DNA of 64,000 bases from Elusimicrobiota bacterium. GTDB taxonomy: Bacteria; Elusimicrobiota; Elusimicrobia; FEN-1173. The notes below the pieces were generated by a model. It had not been told where the DNA came from and ran no database searches. It saw nothing but the letters and a program-made list of their open reading frames with translations. The stretch lies in contig JADKCG010000020.1 of assembly GCA_016714745.1 (NCBI GenBank), positions 1-64,000 of the forward strand, read 5' to 3'. A program made the translations under genes and the position numbers. Positions 56,265 to 64,000 of the stretch are shown one piece after another (position 1 is the stretch's first letter; each line of letters opens with the position of its first letter).

Positions 56265-57305
56265 GTGATATCCGCGCGCGGATACGCCGCCCCGGCCGCT
56301 GGTCAACCGTTGGGCCCGTTTCAATTTGATCGCCGGGATCCTGGATCTGAGGATGTGGTGATTGAAATTCTGTATTGCGGTATTTGCCACAGCGATATTC
56401 ATTCGGTGCGGGACGAATGGGGCCGTGGGAATTATCCCATGGTGCCTGGCCACGAAATTGTGGGGCGGGTGAGTCGGACGGGGGCTGGGGTGACCCGCTT
56501 TAAGCCGGGGAACTTGGTGGGCGTGGGATGTTTTGTGGATTCTTGCCGGGGCTGTTCTGCCTGCAAGAGCGGGCAGGAAAATTATTGCGAAAAGGGCGCG
56601 CTGTTCACGTATAACAGTCATGACAAAGAAGGGAACGCCACACGGGGAGGCTATTCTTCCCACATTGTAGTGGATGAGAATTATGTTCTGCGGATCCCGG
56701 ACGGTTTGTCCCCGAACCGGGCGGCGCCGCTCCTTTGCGCGGGAATCACCACCTATTCGCCGTTAAAACACTGGAAGGTGGGACGGGGGCATTCGTTGGG
56801 TGTGGTGGGGTTGGGGGGACTGGGCCACATGGCGGTGAAGTTCGGCGCTTCCCTTGGGGCCAAGGTGACAGTGTTCAGCTCGTCTGCCCACAAACGAGAA
56901 GAGTCCAGCCATTTGGGAGCTCATAACTTTGTTCTCACGAAAGAGAAAAAGACCATGGACGGTCTTTTAAACAGTTTCGATTTCATTATTGACACCGTTT
57001 CGGCCACCCATGACGTGGATTCTCTGCTGGCGCTTCTTCGTCGGGAAGGGACGCTCATCCTTGTTGGCGCCCCGGGCGACCCCCTTTCGCTTTCCACGTT
57101 TTCGCTCATTATGGGAAGACGAACCATGGCGGGGTCGCTGATCGGGGGCATTAAGGAAACCCAGGAAATGCTCGACTATTGTGCCAAAAGGGATGTTCAG
57201 GCGGATGTGGAAGTCATCCCCGTTTCCCGCGTGAACGAAGCGTATGAGCGGGTTTTGCGCGGAGACGTGCGCTACCGATTTGTGTTGGACATGAAAACCC
57301 TGTGA
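56265..57305 (+). CDS. Zinc-dependent NAD(P)H alcohol dehydrogenase (CAD/YahK-like)
   Basis: About 346 residues. Catalytic zinc ligands in CGICHSDIHSVRDEWG and GHEIVG, four structural-zinc Cys in CRGCSACKSGQENYC, and cofactor loop VVGLGGLGHMAVKFG. Cinnamyl-alcohol-dehydrogenase-type reductase acting on broad aldehydes. The start is GTG 56265 (VISARGYAAP), because family members begin at this point; upstream codons belong to the inverted repeat. The stop overlaps the next ATG. Confidence 0.9.
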   Translation: MISARGYAAPAAGQPLGPFQFDRRDPGSEDVVIEILYCGICHSDIHSVRDEWGRGNYPMVPGHEIVGRVSRTGAGVTRFKPGNLVGVGCFVDSCRGCSACKSGQENYCEKGALFTYNSHDKEGNATRGGYSSHIVVDENYVLRIPDGLSPNRAAPLLCAGITTYSPLKHWKVGRGHSLGVVGLGGLGHMAVKFGASLGAKVTVFSSSAHKREESSHLGAHNFVLTKEKKTMDGLLNSFDFIIDTVSATHDVDSLLALLRREGTLILVGAPGDPLSLSTFSLIMGRRTMAGSLIGGIKETQEMLDYCAKRDVQADVEVIPVSRVNEAYERVLRGDVRYRFVLDMKTL

Positions 57306-58459
57306 TGAAATCCCCCGAACTTTATTTCGATAACGCGGCCACCTCTTGGCCGAAACCTCCCGCCGTGGTTAAAAGCTTGGAGGTTTACGATCGGGAGGTC
57401 GGCGCGAGCGCCGGGCGAGGGGCGTATCCTCGAGCTCAGGCGTCGGGCGAAATTCTTGCGGGGTGCCGAACGGCACTGGCGCGGCTGATGAACGCTCCCG
57501 ACCCGCGGCGTGTGATTTTTACGCTTAACTGTTCCGACGCATTAAACCTGGCGATCCACGGACTGCCTTGGCGTCGTGGCGACCGGGTGTTGGTGACGCC
57601 GTTTGAACACAACTCTGTTTTGCGTCCTTTGCATGCGCTGAAAGTCCGGCGCGGGATCGGCATTGACGTTATGCCCGTGGACGCGGACGGGCGGGTTCTA
57701 GTGGAAAAGTTGCCCGGCGCTCTCAAGGCTCGGACCCGGTTGATCGCGTGCGTCCATGCGTCCAATGTGACAGGCGTTATTCAGCCCGTGGCCGAGGTAG
57801 GGACGTTTTCTCGACGGAAAGGAATTCTCTTTTTGGTGGATGCGGCCCAATCCGCTGGGGCGATCCCGATCGACATGCAGGCCATGAAAATTGATCTGTT
57901 GGCGTTCCCGGGACACAAGAGCCTTTTGGGTCCTTTGGGCACCGGGGCGCTTGTTTTAGGCAAAGAGATTGATCTTGATCCTCTGCGCCAGGGAGGAACC
58001 GGGAGCCTTTCTGAAATTGAAGTTCAACCGGATTTTTATCCGGACCGGCTGGAAACGGGCAGTCACAACGCCCCGGGTCTTTTGGGGCTCTGGGAAGGAG
58101 TAAATTTTGTTTCCAAGCGGGGAGTGGGGGCCATCCGGAGACATGAGCGCGCGTTGTTGGACCAATTTATGGAGGGGCTTTCGTCCCTGTCTTCGGTTCG
58201 GATTTTTGGGCCGTCCCACAGCGCTCATCGGGCGGCGGTGGTGTCGCTCCGCTGGGGGGAGGAGGATCCTCGGCGTACGGCGGCGCGGTTGTGGGAACGG
58301 GGGCGGGTGATGGTGCGGGCGGGGCTTCACTGCGCTCCTTGGGCGCACAAACAGATCGGGACGTTTCCCCAAGGGACATTTCGGTTTTCGTTTGGGCCGT
58401 TTGTGACGTCAAAACAGATTGATCGGGCGCTGGCCGCGTTAAGAACGTTAAATAAATGA
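57305..58459 (+). CDS. Cysteine desulfurase-like PLP aminotransferase class V
   Basis: 384 residues. YFDNAATSWPKP at the start, the PLP-binding HASNVTGVIQPV and VDAAQSAGAIPID, the Schiff-base Lys in FPGHKSLLGP, and the reactive Cys in RAGLHCAPWAH. Matches the cysteine-desulfurase family protein group (SufS-like fold). It releases sulfur from cysteine or performs a related lyase reaction. The neighbour downstream is a sulfate-type transporter, but no SufE, IscU or other cluster-assembly gene is adjacent, so the sulfur acceptor is unknown. Confidence 0.88.
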   Translation: MKSPELYFDNAATSWPKPPAVVKSLEVYDREVGASAGRGAYPRAQASGEILAGCRTALARLMNAPDPRRVIFTLNCSDALNLAIHGLPWRRGDRVLVTPFEHNSVLRPLHALKVRRGIGIDVMPVDADGRVLVEKLPGALKARTRLIACVHASNVTGVIQPVAEVGTFSRRKGILFLVDAAQSAGAIPIDMQAMKIDLLAFPGHKSLLGPLGTGALVLGKEIDLDPLRQGGTGSLSEIEVQPDFYPDRLETGSHNAPGLLGLWEGVNFVSKRGVGAIRRHERALLDQFMEGLSSLSSVRIFGPSHSAHRAAVVSLRWGEEDPRRTAARLWERGRVMVRAGLHCAPWAHKQIGTFPQGTFRFSFGPFVTSKQIDRALAALRTLNK

Positions 58460-58480
58460 AGAGCATGGCCGTTGATTTCG

Positions 58481-60292
58481 ATGGAAAAAGGGCCGGCAAA
58501 GGGGGGAAAAAAAAAAACGACCCGGGGCCCGTTCACGGACAAAATGACTCGTTCCTCTAACCCGGTTCAGGTTCTGTTTCGGCAGATACGGTTGCGGCCG
58601 TTTTTTGCGCTCCGGCAACGGTTTAAAGAAGGATATGGGGTTTTGGATTTTCGCGCGGACCTCCTGGCCGGGGTGACGGTGGGACTTGTGGCACTGCCCC
58701 TTACCATGGCTCTGGCGGTGGCCAGCGGGGTCCCGCCGCAACAGGGGTTGTACACGGCCATCATTGCTGGGTTTGTTGTGCCACTCTTTGGCGGTTCTCG
58801 AACTCAGGTGACGGGGCCCACCGCCGCTTTTGTCGTCATCCTCTCGCCGATTGCTTCTCGGTTTGGTCTTCCGGGTCTATTGATGGCCGGGTTTATGGCG
58901 GGTGTTATTTTATTGGTCATGGGCCTGGCCCGAATGGGTCAAGTGATCGAGTTTGTGCCCTATCCCGTGACAACGGGGTTTACCGCTGGGATCGCCTTGG
59001 TGATCGGCACGTTGCAAATGAAAGACTTTTTTGGGTTGAAGCCCGGCCCGCTTCCCGACCACTACATCGAGCGCGTGAGAACCCTTTGGGCGGCGCTGGA
59101 CACGGTTTCGTTAACGGAAATGTCCGTGGGTCTAATCACCCTGGGGATCCTGATCCTCTGGCCAAAAGTTTCGCGGCGGGTTCCCGCTTTATTGGCGGGG
59201 CTTGGCATCGTGACGGTGGGGGTGGCCATGGCCCAGCACTTTTGGCCGGGGTTGGAGGTGGCCACCATTCAGACTCGATTTCCTTCCTCCACGGGAGGCG
59301 GAATCCCGGCGGGGCCGCCGCCGTTTGTTTGGCCCTGGAATTGGGTCGGGCCAAACGGCGTGCCGCCCGTTATTTCAATTCGCTACATTGAGAGTCTTCT
59401 CCCCGCGGCGTTCGCTATTGCCCTCTTGGGCGCCATTGAATCCCTGCTCTCTGCTGTGGTGGCCGACGGGATGACCCGCACCCGACATGATCCGGACGCG
59501 GAACTGGTGGCGTTGGGCCAGGGGAACATGTTGGGTGCTTTTTTCGGAGGGATCCCCGCCACGGGGGCTTTTGCCCGCACAGCGGCCAATATCCGGGCCG
59601 GCGCGCGGTCGCCGATTTCAGCCATGGTCCACGCGTTGTTCATTCTTTTGGCTGTTATCTTCTTTGGGCCGATCATCTCGAAAGTGCCCATGGCGGCCAT
59701 GGCGGCGCTTCTCCTGGTGGTGGCCTACCATATGTCGGAAATCCATCGGGTGCGCCAACTTCTCCGCATTGCGCCCCGAAGTGACATTTTGGTTCTGATC
59801 GTGTGCTTCCTATTGACGGTGTGTTTCGACATGGTGATTGGCGTTTCCGTGGGAATCGTCTTGGCGGCTTTGCTTTTTTTGCGTCGGATGGCAGGCCATA
59901 CGCGTGGCCGGGTGGTGGCGGAAGGCCATGCGGCCATTGGGCGGCCGATTCCCAAAGACGTTTTCGTTTACGAAATCACGGGGCCGCTCTTTTTTGGCGC
60001 GGTGGAAAACGCGGTTGGATCCCTGCGGGCGTTGGGACAAAACATTAAGTCCGTGGTCCTCCTGATGGAAGATGTGTCCCATTTGGACGTGACGGCGTTG
60101 GTTTCATTGGAAAGCGCGCTGTTGGATATTCTTCGGACCCGGCGTCAGGTGGTGTTGGTGGGGGCCGGGACTCAACCCCTTCGTCTTCTTCGCCAAGCCG
60201 GTTTGGTGGGTGAAGGGAAACCTGTTCACGTGTGCGGGACGGTGGATGAGGCGCTGGAGCGAATAAAATCCGGTTTGTCGTTGCCCCATTGA
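58481..60292 (+). CDS. SulP-family anion transporter with STAS domain
   Basis: About 603 residues. The SulP signature FRADLLAGVTVGLVALPLTM is near residue 55, with about a dozen membrane helices, and the family's IPATGAFARTAANIRAGARSP. A C-terminal STAS domain follows (VFVYEITGPLFFGAVEN, LMEDVSHLDVTALVSLESA). It transports sulfate, bicarbonate or a related anion. The start is uncertain: ATG 58481 gives a basic tail encoded across a long A-tract (58508-58517) and ATG 58544 would remove it. It follows the desulfurase by 21 bases. Confidence 0.9.
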   Translation: MEKGPAKGGKKKTTRGPFTDKMTRSSNPVQVLFRQIRLRPFFALRQRFKEGYGVLDFRADLLAGVTVGLVALPLTMALAVASGVPPQQGLYTAIIAGFVVPLFGGSRTQVTGPTAAFVVILSPIASRFGLPGLLMAGFMAGVILLVMGLARMGQVIEFVPYPVTTGFTAGIALVIGTLQMKDFFGLKPGPLPDHYIERVRTLWAALDTVSLTEMSVGLITLGILILWPKVSRRVPALLAGLGIVTVGVAMAQHFWPGLEVATIQTRFPSSTGGGIPAGPPPFVWPWNWVGPNGVPPVISIRYIESLLPAAFAIALLGAIESLLSAVVADGMTRTRHDPDAELVALGQGNMLGAFFGGIPATGAFARTAANIRAGARSPISAMVHALFILLAVIFFGPIISKVPMAAMAALLLVVAYHMSEIHRVRQLLRIAPRSDILVLIVCFLLTVCFDMVIGVSVGIVLAALLFLRRMAGHTRGRVVAEGHAAIGRPIPKDVFVYEITGPLFFGAVENAVGSLRALGQNIKSVVLLMEDVSHLDVTALVSLESALLDILRTRRQVVLVGAGTQPLRLLRQAGLVGEGKPVHVCGTVDEALERIKSGLSLPH

Positions 60293-60484
60293 GGGGGCGA
60301 TTTTCTGGAACGTAAAAAACAATGCGACTGATCAATTGGGCATCAACAAACGGCATTGGCCAGGATTCCCCGGCTGGCACGGGGCTTCCATCGATAGGGT
60401 GCGGACGGAAATGTTCCGTCAGCTGAAATGTGTAGGTTAGGTTTTTCTGGTTTTTGCCGATATAGTCTTGGAGGACAACCTACC

Positions 60485-63400
60485 ATGAAAGACAACGACC
60501 AAGAAGCTCATGAGATTCAATACATCAACCTTAAGCTGGCCGGACGGGGGCAACCCACGTTTCGCGGTGTTTCGGGCGATCTTCTTGAGGTGGCGTGGCC
60601 GCTTTTGCAGAACCATCAAGAAAAAAGCCGGCTTTTGGCTGGACATCTCTGCCCTGCCGATCGGCGGATTCAGAATTTCCTTCACGCTTATTTCCATGAA
60701 ACAGAGGGGCGAACTCCCGTCGCTCTGCCGAATTTGACGTTTACGCTAGATCGGCCGGGTTTGGCCAAGATGCTTTCCTTCCTCCGGACAAGGATCTTTT
60801 TTCTTCTGAAATCGTGACCACCTACCGTGTTAAGCAGGGCATCCTTCATAACCCCAAAAGCGATCGGCGGACCACGGCCGGGGTTTTTCATGTGGCCGAG
60901 GGGGGCTTTCCGATTCCCTGGGACAAAAAAGCCGTGCCAAAAAACGTTTTTCGAAATTTATTAGGGGCCGCTGTTGTTCCTCCGGAAGATTACAAGCTTT
61001 TGCCCTTTACCGCGGGTCAAGCGGAAAAGGCGCGGGTGTGGGTATCTCTGCTTTTGCGTCCGTTGGTGTGCCCGGCGGTTCCTGGGCATCGGACAGAGAA
61101 ACGCATGGAAATACGGTTTTTCGCACCGGGGTCCATGGTGGGGAATTTGGATTTTCTGGAACGGATTTTTGGGAACGCCGGGGATCCTTCTCTTCCCGCC
61201 AACGATGCGGCCCTCGATCCCGATGGCTGGACAGGTCACACGGGGTGCGTGATTTTGGCTCCGCACTTGGTCACGTTGAAGAAAAAAGATCTTGGGCTTC
61301 CTCCCCGCGCCCAGGCCACCGACCGGCAGAAACGGGACGGCATGTGCTGGGACAAACCCGACGAACTTTACAACGAGGGACAGGCGTTTAAAGTCGCCGC
61401 CCGCGACGCGCGGGGCGTCATGGTCACCTTGATCGCCGACAACTATTTTGGCTATTGCAAGAAAGAAGTTAAAACCCAAATCAGTTATTCCGCCAACCTT
61501 TATGGTTTAGCGGAAGAGGAACATGCGGGGGGCGCGATCGCTTTCGCCAGCTACGACCTCGGGGTCCGATTTGCCCAGGAAGTCCGATTGATCCCCCAGA
61601 ACGGACTGACTTTCGCCGACATCGTCAAAGAATATGGTTCCTTCATGGAAATCCAACCCGAAGGGTATGGCATTGATCGACGGTTCTCTGATGTTTTGTA
61701 CGTTCCTGAGGATGCCGTCTTTGACATGAACGCCAAAACCGTCTCCTGGGACTGGGACGGCAAAAACCGAGCCATTCGTCTCTTGGCACGAAATACGTAC
61801 CTTTTGCCGAACGGATATAAAGTTGGTCTTTCTCACACAGTGGGCGGCCAGGGATGGCATCTCACCGGATCCTCTGCTGAGGGGACGCTTTGTCATAAAC
61901 CCAGCACCGTGAGCGGGGGGGGGAAGTCCGAAATTTCAAAATCCATTGAAGACGCCATGGTTCAAGGGCCGGTTTTTGTGGCCGATTTCCAAAAAGACAT
62001 GGACTTGGTGGATTCAATCATTGATCGGCCGTACACCGGACGGTTTAAGGATCCGCACATGGACAAGCACCCCTCGCGGACGATCCTCGGACCGGATCGA
62101 TCGTTGGGGTCCGTCATTAAATTGTTGACGCCCGCGCCCGCCTACAATGACGATTTCAATGAATGGCTTCGTTCTATCCCGGCCCATATCAAAGATCTTG
62201 TCTTTGTGCTTAAACGATTTTACCGGCCCGAATGGGGCGCAGAATGGCGCAAACATTTTAGTGTGGATATGGTCAACGGCGCCCCTGGCCACGAATTGAA
62301 ACTGGACGGGCGGCGGTTGCGGGCCACCTATTTGCGGGTGGGGTTTGAGCGGGACGGATCGCGGCGGATTTGTCGGGTTCGGCAGGATTTTGTTCCCACC
62401 GACAAAGTCCAGATGGAAGACGATATCACGGCGTCCGTTGTTGTCCCCGGTCGATTCTGCCGGGTCTCCGCTTAGACGGAACCCATCCCAGCGTTAAAAT
62501 TGTGACCAACTGTGAAAAGCTTTTGTTTCAACGCCCCGACGACGCGATCATTCCTGGCTACGACAAACAAGCCGAGGCCGACATGTCTGGGTCGAACGTT
62601 TTTCTCTCCAACTGGGAACCCTTGGGGAGGAAGGATGCCGAGTTTTTGGTGGAAGACGCGATCACGTTCGAACAGTTCACCGCGCCGGTACAGGACCTGT
62701 TCAAGAGATTTCTCTCAGACGGAACGCCGGCCCACATCGTGTCGTCTTCCCGTCCCCGCATGGTCGACGGAAAACCGTCGAAGAACCCGCGATATTTGCA
62801 GGAACGCCCCGACTTAACGGACCCGCGATCTGTGGTGATTGCCGAAATGGGCACGCGATTGTTTCGAAAGATTCCCGCTGACCAACCCGTCCCTTGGGTG
62901 GTGGACGCGGTTCTTCCGGCGCGGCGCAACAATCCTCCGGAACCGGCTAAAAAGGGGCCGGCGGCCCCACCTCTCTGCGTTTACAACCCCATCCATTTTC
63001 AGGAACTCCCTGAACTCTTTATGGATTTCATCTGCAGTCTCACGGGAAAATCACCTTCCACCACAGGGTTCGGGTCCGAGGGAGCGTTAACGAAAGGCCC
63101 CTTTAATGCCATGCCACCCGTCATCGATTTGAACAACGCGCTGGTATCGTATATCTTGACCGGCTATCATGGGTTCACGACGGCCGCGGGGTATATTGGA
63201 CCCCATCTGCGCGTGGATCACGACGTCAGCTTGTTGGCTCCCGAAATTTGGGCCCGCCTGAACGCTGACGAGTTGGATCCGGCGTTCCTGATCCAGGAAG
63301 GCTATTTGGAACCGGTGAAGGATTTAGAGCACGAAGGCCGGGAAATTCCCGCCAGCCGGCTGGGCTATCGCATCACCGAAAAATTTGTGCGGGGATTTTT

Positions 63401-63923
63401 GGGGCGGGTGTTCAACAATCCCAACGTCGTGTTCACGCAAGAAATGTTGCGGCCAGAGATTCAAGACCTGGACGTTTTCGTTCAGGGGGTGGAGGCCATC
63501 GTTGAAGCGCAAAAGCATGTGGCCGAGGATTATTTCTCGGACGGGAGTGTGGCGCAGGCCTGTCCGCCGCTTCGAGCGCTTCTGCACATCATGGCGAAGG
63601 GCAGTTATGAAGGCAAAGGTCCCGCCCATCCCGACGTCCGCGCTCTTTTCAACCGGGAAAAATTATTGAAGAGCGATTGGTATCAAGCGCGCCTGGCGGC
63701 CCAGCAAAAGAAGGACATTCACCTTTGGACGGAGCACGTGGCCCATTTGGAAGAAGCGTTGAAATCGTTCCCCGCCGCTGAATTTCCCAAATTGGCCATC
63801 GACAAACGCCTGGCCGATGCTCGAAAGAATTTAGTGGAAGTTCAAAGCCCCGCTTACCTCGCTTCGCTCATCGGCACCCTCGGCCTCGACCCCGCGGCGG
63901 TCCTTATAAAACCCGGATTCTGA
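60485..63923 (+). CDS. Probable PPi-type phosphoenolpyruvate carboxykinase, two frameshifts
   Basis: About 1146 residues when repaired, in the size range of PPi-dependent PEPCK (about 1,100). N-terminal KDNDQEAHEIQYINLKLAG; mid-protein SGGGKSEISKSIEDAM resembles a phosphate loop; the C-terminal part has TGFGSEGALTKGPFNAMPP and DLNNALVSYILTGYHGF, which I recall from the PPi-PEPCK lobe-2 family. Frames change near 60770 (join LPPDKDLFSSEIVTTYRV) and near 62450. It would interconvert oxaloacetate and PEP with phosphate/PPi. AGGACA precedes the ATG. The last codons and stop come from a palindromic element. Family call from memory of motifs and length. Confidence 0.55.
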
Positions 63924-64000
63924 AATAGGACACGGCATTCGACGAAGAATCCGGGACATTTTCCTCCTCAAAACGCTCAACCGTAGACATCGCACACGCC
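63911..64000. mobile_element. Left part of a second palindromic element, cut by the window edge
   Basis: From ACCCGGATTCTGAAATAGG through CGGCATTCGACGAAGAA, the sequence aligns to the left end of the element at 45021 (shared ACCCGGATT, GACACGGCATTCGACGAAGA, TTTTC-TCCTCAAAA). Its first bases encode PGF and the TGA of the upstream gene. The right end is outside the window, so length and target duplication cannot be read. Confidence 0.65.

Overview
The window reads as one long contig of a GC-rich (well over 50 percent GC by eye) Gram-negative-type bacterium. PorV/UPF0164-like outer-membrane proteins, secreted proteins with C-terminal FlgD-Ig/type-A sorting-like domains, FG-GAP propellers, prepilins and a PPi-type PEP carboxykinase-like gene would fit Elusimicrobiota or a neighbouring phylum. 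That lineage call is an inference; there is no rRNA here to settle it. Many genes carry one to three 1-2 nt indels relative to a paralogue in the same window, so either the contig has uncorrected indel errors or the locus is decaying. I annotate such genes at their reconstructed extents and mark each break.

From 1 to about 48.2 kb the contig is a mosaic of four related modules. Each has a minus-strand surface/sensor operon facing plus-strand genes for glycolipid-like or small-molecule synthesis. Module A (1-12.9 kb): FG-GAP propeller, PorV-TPR, histidine kinase, OmpR-type regulator on minus; PIG-L deacetylase, GT21-like transferase, methyltransferase and acyl-CoA ligase on plus. Module B (13-18.6 kb): FG-GAP protein and a truncated PorV on minus; GT4-methyltransferase fusion and ThiF-like enzyme on plus. 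Module C (18.9-31 kb): two sorting-domain proteins, PorV, OmpA-like protein and kinase on minus; NarL-type regulator, GT4 and ThiF-like enzyme on plus. Module D (38.2-48.2 kb): FG-GAP, PorV, kinase, OmpR regulator and PIG-L on minus; two methyltransferases and GT21 on plus. Genes inside the minus operons overlap by 1-4 nt.

The most interesting signal is a promoter architecture found four times (8015, 15657, 29788, 44793): three 11-bp direct repeats followed, always exactly 13 nt later, by a TAnACT -10 box. Three of the four lie in the divergent gap between a propeller operon and synthesis genes. Eleven-bp direct repeats are the classic footprint of OmpR/PhoB regulators, and two such regulators are encoded by the divergent operons. 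I propose a surface propeller/PorV to kinase to OmpR regulator circuit controlling surface-glycolipid genes. The propeller operons themselves have -10 boxes only 7-9 nt from the start codon, suggesting leaderless transcripts.

Between and after the modules are ordinary genes: an iron operon (Fur, FeoB, DtxR-FeoA), an exonuclease and TerC protein, an AbrB/PIN toxin-antitoxin pair with a palindromic operator, a nucleotidyltransferase pair, a prepilin operon with a lamin-tail domain (48.5-53.2 kb), ADP-forming acyl-CoA synthetase-GNAT, alcohol dehydrogenase, cysteine desulfurase, SulP transporter and a PPi-PEPCK-like protein. Palindromic elements have inserted inside coding genes while keeping the frame (324 and 11576 in the acyl-CoA ligases; 45021 in a methyltransferase); a relative of the last one supplies the stop codon at the window's right end.
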